From an uncultured Christensenella sp. (GTDB lineage Bacteria > Bacillota > Clostridia > Christensenellales > UBA3700), in contig CAJTZR010000012.1 in assembly GCA_910584035.1 (NCBI GenBank), forward strand, positions 1 through 27,447: DNA of 27,447 nucleotides, in the 5' to 3' direction. The position numbers were made by a program, and so were the translations under genes. The notes below the pieces were generated by a model. That model had not been told where the DNA came from and did no database searches. It saw only the letters and a list, made by a program, of their open reading frames with translations. Of the stretch, positions 1 through 7,482 are shown piece by piece (the stretch's first letter is position 1; each line of letters begins with the position of its first letter).

Positions 1-105
1 TTTAAAGTATTTCAAGAATATCCAAATGGTGACTATAAAATGATAGATGTTAAAGACAAGCCTCAAAATACTGAAAGGAATAGACGAAAAAAGAATTATA
101 AGTAA
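1..105 (+). CDS. 3' end of an unidentified CDS (partial)
   Basis: Frame 1 is open from the first base of the window to a TAA stop at 103-105, giving the last 34 codons of a gene that begins outside the window. The visible residues are hydrophilic and end in a strongly basic stretch (ERNRRKKNYK), as in a soluble protein with a charged C-terminal tail. There is too little sequence to name a family, and a chance open frame cannot be excluded. No clear terminator follows it. Confidence 0.5.
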   Translation, partial: FKVFQEYPNGDYKMIDVKDKPQNTERNRRKKNYK

Positions 106-579
106 TTGGCAAAAACTGAACAACTTTAGTATTTTTGATTTTAAAATAAATGCATAGGCATATCGCTTAAATTGTTAGTGTTTGAACTAGCACAATAACA
201 ATTGCATAAACGCAAAGGTAAATTTAATTTTAATACAATTTTTATGAATGAGGAAAATTACAGAACTTGCAATAAAGTTATAAGTAATTGCAATAAATAA
301 AAAAGCAATAGTGTACTATTAGGAATTCAACTAGAAGAATAGTAATTATCTTATGACTTTATGGGTTCGTCATTTGGCAAAAAAATGGTGTTACTGATAA
401 TGAGTAATTTAAAATAATTCTACATTATGTAGATTAAAATGACTTTAAATAAATCGCAGTATATATTTATAAATATTGTATTAAGTATGTAATTATAAAG
501 ACTATATTATTAAATTACCCCAGTAAACTCAAGGAAAAATGGAATTTTATCAAATAAAATAAAAGGAGGCATATACGTT
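106..579. other. AT-rich intergenic gap, no gene seen
   Basis: This 474-bp stretch separates the partial gene at the left edge from the DUF1624 gene. I found no open frame with a ribosome binding site, no convincing terminator and no -35/-10 pair with proper spacing. An 18-codon frame starting at 244 has no Shine-Dalgarno sequence and is probably chance. The only certain signal is the AGGAGG at 564-569, which belongs to the next gene. Confidence 0.6.
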
Positions 580-1437
580 ATGGAAAATAATACAAATATA
601 ATAAAATCTACAAAACGTAGATTGCCTCTTTTTAAGCTACACGCAAAAAAAGAACGAATTTGGGAGCTTGATTTTATACGAGGAATATGCGTACTTTTAA
701 TGATTTGGGACCATTTTATGTTTGATATAGTCGACATATTTGGTAATGCTTGGGTAATGGCAAATCCCGCTCATAATGGAATTTTGGAATTTGCTGAAAA
801 GTATGAAAGCGGAATGTTAAGAGAAATTTTTCACCCAATAATATTTGATTTATTCTTTTTATTATGCGGTATATCGTGCAACCTTTCAAACAACAATCTT
901 AAGCGAGGTATGCAAGCTTTATCCTTAGCGTTTATAATAACAGCAGTTACCTCTATGTTTGATATGACAATTAGGTTCGGCGTGTTACATATGCTTGCTT
1001 TTTCAATCTTGATTTATCACATAATAAGCAAAGTATGTGTAAATGATAAACGACTTATAAGTATGGTTTGTTTAATTGTCGCTGTGGTGATAATTAATGT
1101 TACCAATGTTTATTCTGCAAATCCACCAGACAAAATTGATACTGACCTAGCTTTTATAGCAGATTATTTAGGTGGTGCATATTATGATTCTGCAGATTAT
1201 TTTCCATTGTTGCCTAATATTGCATATGTCTTATTAGGTGCAAGTATAGGCGGACTAGTTTATCGTGACCGAAAAACTGTTTTACCATTCCTAAATAAAT
1301 ATGGTTGGTATAAGCCAGTAAACTTTTTTGGCACAAAAGCATTGTTAATTTATGTAATACACCAACCAATAATAATATTTATCTTATCACTAATTAGTTA
1401 TATATTTATAACTCCAGGCAACTTTGTATTTATTTAG
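580..1437 (+). CDS. DUF1624 / HGSNAT-like membrane acyltransferase family protein
   Basis: A 285-residue multi-pass membrane protein. Residues 27-50 hold the family signature: a charged W-E-L-D-F-I-R-G segment (D31, R34) running into a hydrophobic helix with W-D-H (H45). This matches the bacterial DUF1624 family, related to the catalytic domain of heparan-alpha-glucosaminide N-acetyltransferase, whose members are thought to move acyl groups across a membrane to a sugar or polymer. About seven hydrophobic segments can be counted, and the N-terminal 25 residues are basic, consistent with a cytoplasmic N-terminus. The start is supported by AGGAGG at 564-569, 10 nt upstream of the ATG. It stands alone with large gaps on both sides, so the context says nothing about substrate. 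The family call is fairly secure; the actual reaction is unknown. Confidence 0.75.
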   Translation: MENNTNIIKSTKRRLPLFKLHAKKERIWELDFIRGICVLLMIWDHFMFDIVDIFGNAWVMANPAHNGILEFAEKYESGMLREIFHPIIFDLFFLLCGISCNLSNNNLKRGMQALSLAFIITAVTSMFDMTIRFGVLHMLAFSILIYHIISKVCVNDKRLISMVCLIVAVVIINVTNVYSANPPDKIDTDLAFIADYLGGAYYDSADYFPLLPNIAYVLLGASIGGLVYRDRKTVLPFLNKYGWYKPVNFFGTKALLIYVIHQPIIIFILSLISYIFITPGNFVFI

Positions 1438-1950
1438 CTATACCAAAGTTATTTACATTTACCCTACAAAAAGGCTAAGTCACCACAAGTTTTATTTACT
1501 CTTTGTACTAAATCACATAATTTGAGATGTAATGTATGCAAACTTATAATTAATTCTATAATAATAAAGCTATTTTGTGGGGGCACACGATAAGTAATAT
1601 ATAGTGCATTTTTACCAGCTAAGTTAATTTTAATTGTGTACTCTTATTTATTAAGTTAAATGTGATTGCGTACTTTAAATTTGAGTCCATTCAAATCTAG
1701 CGACACATAATTTTATTAAACACTAAAAATATTATAACTTTAATAAAGTTTTATAAAGCGAAATCTGCAAAGTTTATTTTGAAAAAATGTTATAAGAGTT
1801 ATCTTGCAAAAACCACATATATTTAAACATTATGACTATTTTATTGAAATATCAAGATAAATAAAATGTTTTAAAATTTAAATACAAGACATATTATATA
1901 CAATGTTTTTTTGTTAAAGTTAATTTATATAAACTATATATTTTGATTGT
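1438..1950. other. Long AT-rich 3' region, no gene seen
   Basis: About 510 bp lie between the DUF1624 stop and the first clear terminator at 1951-1977. No reading frame with a ribosome binding site is present. A 7-bp inverted repeat (1420-1426 with 1444-1450) overlaps the DUF1624 stop codon but has no T-run. The GC-richer patch near 1578-1590 (a run of five G) is the only compositional break. The region could be an unusually long 3' UTR, hold an unrecognised RNA, or be inert. Confidence 0.5.
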
Positions 1951-1977
1951 AAAAGGCGAACATTGAGTTCGCCTTTT
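1951..1977. terminator. Intrinsic terminator, probably bidirectional
   Basis: A perfect 11-bp stem (1951-1961 with 1967-1977) closes a 5-nt loop. The GGCGAAC/GTTCGCC core is flanked by A4 and T4, so it can act on both strands. On the plus strand it is the first terminator after DUF1624. On the minus strand it would stop any read-through from the small RNA gene at 2420-2487. Confidence 0.8.
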
Positions 1978-2031
1978 AATAATAAATAAAAATGAATATA
2001 CATTGTTTTTTTACAATAAATAACAATAATT

Positions 2032-2069
2032 CAACTTTAATATATTTGACCAACTTTAATATATTTGAC
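2032..2069. repeat. Perfect tandem duplication of 19 bp
   Basis: The unit caactttaatatatttgac occurs twice with no gap and no mismatch (2032-2050 and 2051-2069). The second copy runs into TTGACA (2065-2070), a consensus -35 box on the plus strand, but no good -10 follows at the right distance. There is no gene nearby on the plus strand. It may be a recent slippage duplication or a paired protein-binding site. Confidence 0.85.
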
Positions 2070-2419
2070 ATTTGAAAAATTATCTTTTATTTAATTAAAT
2101 ATTTACTTATTAATTCCTAAAATTAGCCACTAAATATACGCAAAGCACAAAATGGACATTTATGATACAAAATAAACACTTAAGTTATCTCTGACAAAGT
2201 TTTCTAAATAAAAAGTTCAATGTGAGATAATAATATAATTATTCTAATAATTTAAACTAAAAAAAATATAAAACAATTATTGTTGTTTTTGTTTAATGTT
2301 AAGTATTTGAAATTACAATTAAAATTATGCGTGCTAATGTTACAACTAATATATTGGTAAAGAAAAATCCAACAATTTTATATCACAAGCATAAAGTGTT
2401 TAGTCATTATTGATATAAT

Positions 2420-2487
2420 AAAAAAAGAGCCAAGATTTATTAACAATCCCTGGACTCCAATTGCCCAACAACCATAATATCTTAGCT
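2420..2487 (-). ncRNA. Putative small structured RNA of about 67 nt, family unknown
   Basis: A complete small transcription unit on the minus strand. A consensus promoter (2495-2523) would start transcription near 2487. The first nine predicted nucleotides, AGCUAAGAU (2487-2479), pair with AUCUUGGCU (2436-2428) to close the whole RNA, and the closing stem is followed by C and seven U (2426-2420), as at an intrinsic terminator. Inside, UGGGC and GUCCA can form a 5-bp hairpin (one G-U pair) around a 7-nt loop, leaving purine/U-rich strands in the internal loop. There is no reading frame with a ribosome binding site; an 11-codon ATG frame in the internal loop lacks one. I do not recognise it as tRNA, 6S, SRP, tmRNA, a T-box or a common riboswitch. 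It lies downstream of glgP beyond that gene's terminator, so it is independently transcribed. Confidence 0.65.
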
Positions 2488-2494
2488 AGTTATT

Positions 2495-2523
2495 ATTATA
2501 AGAAAATCAAATGCTTTTGTCAA
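2495..2523 (-). promoter_or_regulatory. Consensus sigma-A promoter for the small RNA
   Basis: Read on the minus strand, TTGACA (2523-2518) is followed by exactly 17 nt and TATAAT (2500-2495). Both hexamers match the consensus at every position and the spacing is optimal. No protein-coding frame follows; the expected start point near 2487 is the first paired base of the small RNA. Confidence 0.85.
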
Positions 2524-2617
2524 TAGTTTTTTAGAGTAAAGTTAAACCAATACAAAAAAAGAAATAATACCTAAAGAAAAATAAGAAATCTATATATTTA
2601 CAAATGATTAAAATTAC

Positions 2618-2647
2618 AAAATGATTAGGTTTTCACCTAATCATTTT
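2618..2647. terminator. Intrinsic terminator after glgP, bidirectional
   Basis: A perfect 13-bp stem (2618-2630 with 2635-2647) around a 4-nt loop, with A4 on one side and T4 on the other. It lies about 205 nt beyond the glgP stop on the minus strand and upstream of the small RNA promoter, so it separates the two units. Confidence 0.8.
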
Positions 2648-2851
2648 TGTTTTATATCATATTATTTTATACTTTCTTTTTAACAAGCTATTATGTGATA
2701 TTAAATACTATAAGTTCCTTATTATTTCAACTAATCTTTTATTTATAGTATTTTAATTAACAAACCTCATTAATAATATCACATTTAATTATGCCAAATA
2801 GCTTTTGTTATTTAATGCTAAAGCACTACCATATTACAATTTATTAATTGC

Positions 2852-5386
2852 TTATTTTTTTGTTGTTTTAGCCTTTGCTGGTGTTGCAGTTTTTGTAGTT
2901 GAGGCTGTCTTTGTAGCTGTTGTCTTAGCAGTTGTTGCTGTTTTAGTTACAACTGGTTTTGCAGTTGTAGTTTTAGCTTTTTTAACTTTTACTGGTGTCA
3001 AAGTCCAAATTCTGTCAGCATACTCAATAATTGACCTATCTGATGAGAAGAATCCGCTCTTAGCAACGTTAACCAAAGACATTCTATTCCAACGTTCCTC
3101 ATCACCATAAGCTTTATCTAATGCATCTTGTGCATCAACATAGCTTTGGAAATCTGCAAGGCACATATAAGGGTCTCTAGTTGTTAAAATATGAGCAATC
3201 TCGTTAAATTTAACACCACCAATACCATCATTTAACATATCAATTACACGCTTAATTCTGTAATTTTCGTTGTAATATCTTGATGGTTGATATCCGTCTT
3301 TATATAATTTAGCAACTTCATTTTCACGCAAACCGAAAATAAAGATATTTTCGTCACCTACATTTTCGTGAATCTCTACGTTTGCTCCGTCCATTGTACC
3401 CATTGTAACAGCACCATTTATCATAAATTTCATATTACCAGTACCAGATGCTTCTTTACCAGCAATAGAGATTTGCTCACTAACGTCTGACGCTGGCATA
3501 ACGATTTCAGCCAAGCTTACACGATAGTTTTCCAAGAATACAACTTTGATTTTACCATTGATATCTAGGTCATTGTTAATTTGCTCACCTAACATACAAA
3601 TCAAACGAATGATTGATTTTGCTGTATAGTAGCTTGGAGCAGCTTTTGCACCAAAAATAAAGGTACGTGGGTGTATATCCAACTTAGGATTTTCCTTTAA
3701 TCTAATATACAAATCAATAATATGCATACAATTTAACAATTGTCTCTTATACTCGTGCAATCTCTTAACTTGTACGTCAAAGATACTATCAACATTAACT
3801 TCAATACCATTATTTTCTTTAATGTAAGCGGCAAGTCTTTCCTTATTTGCTCTTTTGATTTTAGCAAACTCGCTAAGCACTTTTTTATCGCCTTTAAACT
3901 TAATTAAATCGCTAAGCTTGTTGCTATCTTTCAAGAAATCATCACCAATTAAAGATACAATATATTTAGTTAGTAATGGGTTTGACAAAGCAAGCCATCT
4001 TCTATAAGTAATACCATTTGTTACATTTGTAAACTTTTTAGGTTGCATTTTATAATAATCGTTAAATACATCTTGTTTTAACAAGTCACTATGCAAAGCA
4101 CTAACACCATTTATTGTGTGAGATGCAGCCAAACACAAGTTAGCCATTCTTACTTGACCATTTTGTAAAATTGCGTTATTAGCAACTTTATTCCAATCGT
4201 TAGGATAGAAATCCCACAAATCTGCACAAAATCTTTTATTAATTTCAGCAACGATTTGATGAATACGTGGTAAAAGCATTGCAAACAAGCTTTCTGGCCA
4301 TTTTTCAAGAGCTTCAGCCATAACTGTATGGTTTGTATAGCTCATTGTTCCGCAAACTATCTTCCAAGCATCGTCCCAACTATAACCATAAGTATCAAGC
4401 AATAATCTCATAAGTTCTGGAATACACAAAGTTGGGTGTGTATCGTTGATATGGATAGAAACTTTATCTGCAAAGTTATCCAAAGTACCATAATCATTCA
4501 AATGCTTTTTGATGATTGATTGAATTGATGCAGAAACAAAGAAGTATTGTTGTTTTAATCTTAGTGATTTACCCTCAATGTGGTCATCAGCTGGATATAA
4601 AACTTTGCTTATAGATTCTGCAAGTGATTTATTGTATAAAGCTTTGATATAATCACCTCTTGAGAAAGCTTGCATATCAAAATCCATAGATGCTTTAGCA
4701 TCCCACAATCTCAATGTATTCACAGCATCTGTATGATAACCGCTGACATTCATATCATATGGAATGGCAAGTACTGTATCTGCATTTTTAAGTTCTACTA
4801 CCATTTTGTTATCGTGCCAATGTTGTACAACTTCGCCACCAAAAGTAACTGGGAATATATCATCCTCACGAGGTGCAAGCCATACAGCACCATCTTTTAG
4901 CCACTCGTCTGGCAATTCCATTTGCCAACCATCAGCCATTTTTTGTTTAAAAATACCAAACTCGTATTTGATAGAAAATCCGCTTGCTGGATAACTTAAA
5001 TTTGTAAGTGATTCCATATAAGCAGCGGCAAGTCTACCTAAACCACCATTACCAAGACCAGCGTCTGGCTCAATCTCGCACAAATCGTCAACAGTGCAAC
5101 CATATTTTTTACAAGCATCATTAACCATATCAGTAATGCCAAGGTTGAACAAATGGTTCTTTAATGATTTGCCTAGCAAAAACTCCATTGACATATAATA
5201 AACGTGCTTAGCCTCTTGTTCTGCACAAGACTTTTTAAAAGCAAGTCTTTTTTCTGTCAAAATGTCTTTAACTGCACTTGCAATAATCTTGTAAAGTTGA
5301 TTGCGGTTACAATCTTCAATTTTTCTACCAAACATTATGGTAGCCAAACCTTCAATTTTTTTACCAAATTCTTCTGTTGTTATCAT
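2852..5386 (-). CDS. glgP: Glycogen phosphorylase with Lys/Thr/Ala-rich C-terminal tail
   Basis: Releases glucose-1-phosphate from the non-reducing ends of cytoplasmic glycogen. This is a GT35 phosphorylase of 844 residues. The pyridoxal-phosphate site EASGTGNMK is intact, with the Schiff-base lysine at about K653, and the family's glycine-rich DAGLGNGGLGRLAA segment lies near the N-terminus. I use the ATG at 5386 because AAGGAG (5391-5396) lies just upstream; the frame can be extended to a TTG at 5401, but that has no ribosome binding site. The last ~46 residues are almost only Lys, Thr, Ala, Val and Pro, and follow the normal end of the fold. Such a tail is not part of the standard enzyme. 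The gene follows glgA, but a terminator and its own promoter lie between them, so breakdown can be controlled separately from synthesis. Confidence 0.97.
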   Translation of the reverse strand: MITTEEFGKKIEGLATIMFGRKIEDCNRNQLYKIIASAVKDILTEKRLAFKKSCAEQEAKHVYYMSMEFLLGKSLKNHLFNLGITDMVNDACKKYGCTVDDLCEIEPDAGLGNGGLGRLAAAYMESLTNLSYPASGFSIKYEFGIFKQKMADGWQMELPDEWLKDGAVWLAPREDDIFPVTFGGEVVQHWHDNKMVVELKNADTVLAIPYDMNVSGYHTDAVNTLRLWDAKASMDFDMQAFSRGDYIKALYNKSLAESISKVLYPADDHIEGKSLRLKQQYFFVSASIQSIIKKHLNDYGTLDNFADKVSIHINDTHPTLCIPELMRLLLDTYGYSWDDAWKIVCGTMSYTNHTVMAEALEKWPESLFAMLLPRIHQIVAEINKRFCADLWDFYPNDWNKVANNAILQNGQVRMANLCLAASHTINGVSALHSDLLKQDVFNDYYKMQPKKFTNVTNGITYRRWLALSNPLLTKYIVSLIGDDFLKDSNKLSDLIKFKGDKKVLSEFAKIKRANKERLAAYIKENNGIEVNVDSIFDVQVKRLHEYKRQLLNCMHIIDLYIRLKENPKLDIHPRTFIFGAKAAPSYYTAKSIIRLICMLGEQINNDLDINGKIKVVFLENYRVSLAEIVMPASDVSEQISIAGKEASGTGNMKFMINGAVTMGTMDGANVEIHENVGDENIFIFGLRENEVAKLYKDGYQPSRYYNENYRIKRVIDMLNDGIGGVKFNEIAHILTTRDPYMCLADFQSYVDAQDALDKAYGDEERWNRMSLVNVAKSGFFSSDRSIIEYADRIWTLTPVKVKKAKTTTAKPVVTKTATTAKTTATKTASTTKTATPAKAKTTKK

Positions 5387-5542
5387 ATTACTCCTTGACA
5401 AATCGCAGAAAGACCATATTAGTCTTTCACACGATATAAAAAAATTATTAACAAATTAATTTTGGCATACTTAATTTTAACTAATAAGCTTTGCCAAAGT
5501 ATATTAAATATGGATAATTCTTAAATGAATTAGCATATATCT
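5387..5542 (-). promoter_or_regulatory. Structured 5' leader of glgP
   Basis: From the predicted start point to the ATG is about 155 nt, much longer than the roughly 23-nt leader of glgB. It can form two hairpins: TTTGGCA/TGCCAAA (5492-5498 with 5461-5467) and a 7-bp hairpin GAAAGAC/GTCTTTC (5422-5428 with 5408-5414), which ends 12 nt before the Shine-Dalgarno sequence. Neither is followed by a T-run, so translational control or mRNA stability is more likely than attenuation. No known riboswitch class is recognised. Confidence 0.4.
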
Positions 5543-5548
5543 TTTTCT

Positions 5549-5577
5549 ATTATATGACAAATTTAAATAATAAGCAA
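5549..5577 (-). promoter_or_regulatory. Sigma-A-type promoter of glgP
   Basis: On the minus strand TTGCTT (5577-5572) is followed by a 17-nt spacer and a perfect TATAAT (5554-5549). It lies immediately beyond the terminator that follows glgA, which supports separate transcription of glgP. Confidence 0.7.
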
Positions 5578-5579
5578 CT

Positions 5580-5618
5580 AAAAAGCAATGTAAAAATAAT
5601 TTTTTACAATTGCTTTTT
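5580..5618 (-). terminator. Intrinsic terminator between glgA and glgP
   Basis: A long hairpin: nine pairs (5580-5588 with 5610-5618), one bulged base (5609), then eight pairs (5589-5596 with 5601-5608) around a 4-nt loop, ending in T5 on the minus strand. It begins about 50 nt past the glgA stop, so it should end most glgBCDA transcripts. Confidence 0.75.
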
Positions 5619-5668
5619 ATTATTTAATTTTCCAAAAAGCGGATAAATTACAATTGCTTATAATTGAA

Positions 5669-7462
5669 TTAAAGCCTATTATACAATTCCAAATACTTGC
5701 TAGCAGATGCTTTCCAAGAGAAATCTGCAGACATTGCATTTGCAATAATTGAATACCATTCTCTCTTGTTATGGTAAGTGCCAATTGCTCTATAAATAGC
5801 ATCACACATATCATCTGCGTTAAAGCTGTAAAATGTAAATCCATTGCCAGTAAGTTCCTGAGGATTAAAACCAATAACTGTATCGTTCAAACCACCAGTA
5901 CGTCTTACAATAGGAATAGTACCATATCTCATAGCAATCATTTGACTTAAGCCACAAGGCTCAAACTTAGATGGCATTAGGAACATATCACTACCAGCAT
6001 AAATCTTGTTCGCAATATCTGTTGAGAAATTTATTATTACCTTAAGTTTGCCATAATATCTGCCTTCAAGTTCTTGCAATTTACTCTCATACTTCCAATC
6101 GCCTTTACCAAGAATGATAATTTGCAAATCACTTTGCATTAATTGGTCAATTCTAGCGACAAGCAAATCAACACCTTTTTGTTCAGTCAATCTTGTAACC
6201 ATACCAATAAGTGGTGTATTGCTGTTAAAGTTCATATCAAACATCTTCAAAAGCTCTTGCTTATTAACTTGTTTATCCTCAATTGTAGTGAAATCAAAAT
6301 TCTTAAATAATGCTTTATCAGTTGCTGGATTATACAAATCGGTATCAATACCATTTACAATACCAGTTAACTTGTAACCTCTTTGTCTTAAGATATTATC
6401 AAGTCCATATGCATAATATCTATCCATAATCTCATTTGCATAAGATGGAGATACTGTTGTAACGCTATTACTAGATTCAATAGCACCTTTCATAAAGTTA
6501 GTGCATTTTGCATATTTAACTAAACTATGTCTATCCTCTGGCAAGCCCAAAATATCAGTAATCAAATCTTCGCCATATTTACCTTGGAACTCAATATTAT
6601 GAATAGTAAATACAGTTTTAATATTTTGATATTCTGGAATACCTCTGTAGAAGCAGTCCAAAAATACTGGAGCTAAAGCGGTGTGCCAGTCATTAGCGTG
6701 AATAACATCTGGATAAAAATCAATCAATCTCAATGCTTCTAGGCACGCTTTTGAGAAGAATGCGAACCTCTCTGCATCATCAAAATGACCATAAATACCA
6801 TTACGTTTAAAGTAGTATTCGTTATCTACAAAGTAATAAGTCACACCATTGTAGTTATATGAGAATAAACCGCAATATTGATAACGCCAAGCAAGTGTTA
6901 CATATACACTGCCAATATATTTCATAGCGTTTTTAAAGTCTTGAGGTATATCCATATACAATGGTAAAATTACTCTTGCATCTGCACCAAGTGCATTTAG
7001 AGTTGCTGGCAATGCCCCCGCAACGTCACCCAAACCACCAGTTCTTATAAATGGTGCGGATTCACCAGCTAAAAACAAAATCTTTTTCTTTGGAGCAGTC
7101 TCAGCCTTTACAACTTTCTCTGTTTTTTCAGTTTTAGCAACTTGTTCACTCTTGGCTACCTTTTCTGTTTTCGCAACCTTTTCAGTCTTAACTGCTTTTT
7201 CCTCTTTTACAGCTGTCTCAGTTGTAGCAACATCAGCTTTTGCTACCTTAGATTTACTTTCACTAACTTTAGTTTTAGGCTTAGCTTCTGCCTTGACTTC
7301 AGTAGTTTTTGCCTTAGGTTTTGTATCAGCCTTTGCTTTAGCCTCAGTTTTTGTAGGCTCTGCAGTAGCTTTTGTTGCCTTTGGCTTTGTTTCAACCTTT
7401 ATTTCCTCTGCCTTTTTAGCTTCATTTTTACCTTTTGAAGTAGTTTTATTTTGAGTACCCAT
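5669..7462 (-). CDS. glgA: Glycogen synthase (ADP-glucose) with Lys-rich N-terminal extension
   Basis: Extends alpha-1,4-glucan chains from ADP-glucose in the cytoplasm. The GT5 domain starts near residue 125 and contains the N-terminal glycine loop (TGGLGDVAGALP), the HANDWHTAL segment, and the C-terminal FEPCGLSQM and RRTGGLNDT motifs typical of bacterial glycogen synthases. Residues 1-124 are an extra Lys/Ala/Glu/Thr/Val-rich region without hydrophobic core, including near-repeats of VAKTEK at about 90-118; this makes the protein 597 residues instead of about 475. The glycine loop begins R140-T-G-G-L where the classical enzyme has K-T/S-G-G-L, so the ADP-glucose-contacting lysine is an arginine here. 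The ATG at 7462 has a G-rich ribosome binding site and lies 20 nt after glgD. It is the last gene of the glgBCDA operon. Confidence 0.95.
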   Translation of the reverse strand: MGTQNKTTSKGKNEAKKAEEIKVETKPKATKATAEPTKTEAKAKADTKPKAKTTEVKAEAKPKTKVSESKSKVAKADVATTETAVKEEKAVKTEKVAKTEKVAKSEQVAKTEKTEKVVKAETAPKKKILFLAGESAPFIRTGGLGDVAGALPATLNALGADARVILPLYMDIPQDFKNAMKYIGSVYVTLAWRYQYCGLFSYNYNGVTYYFVDNEYYFKRNGIYGHFDDAERFAFFSKACLEALRLIDFYPDVIHANDWHTALAPVFLDCFYRGIPEYQNIKTVFTIHNIEFQGKYGEDLITDILGLPEDRHSLVKYAKCTNFMKGAIESSNSVTTVSPSYANEIMDRYYAYGLDNILRQRGYKLTGIVNGIDTDLYNPATDKALFKNFDFTTIEDKQVNKQELLKMFDMNFNSNTPLIGMVTRLTEQKGVDLLVARIDQLMQSDLQIIILGKGDWKYESKLQELEGRYYGKLKVIINFSTDIANKIYAGSDMFLMPSKFEPCGLSQMIAMRYGTIPIVRRTGGLNDTVIGFNPQELTGNGFTFYSFNADDMCDAIYRAIGTYHNKREWYSIIANAMSADFSWKASASKYLELYNRL

Positions 7463-7482
7463 TTACTCGCCCCCTTTACAAA

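Noticed and set aside
2420..2487. Small RNA as a CsrA sponge controlling glycogen genes, as CsrB does in E. coli
   Set aside because: Only one exact ANGGA-type site is present, whereas sponges carry many, and no CsrA gene is in the window.
5387..5401. TTG start of glgP at 5401
   Set aside because: No Shine-Dalgarno sequence precedes it, while AAGGAG lies just before the ATG at 5386; the extension would cover the ribosome binding site.
7142..7454. Plus-strand open frames of about 100 codons opposite the start of glgA
   Set aside because: They are mirror images of the low-complexity Lys-rich extension of GlgA, whose biased codons avoid stops on the other strand. The same applies to 2805-3110 opposite the GlgP tail.
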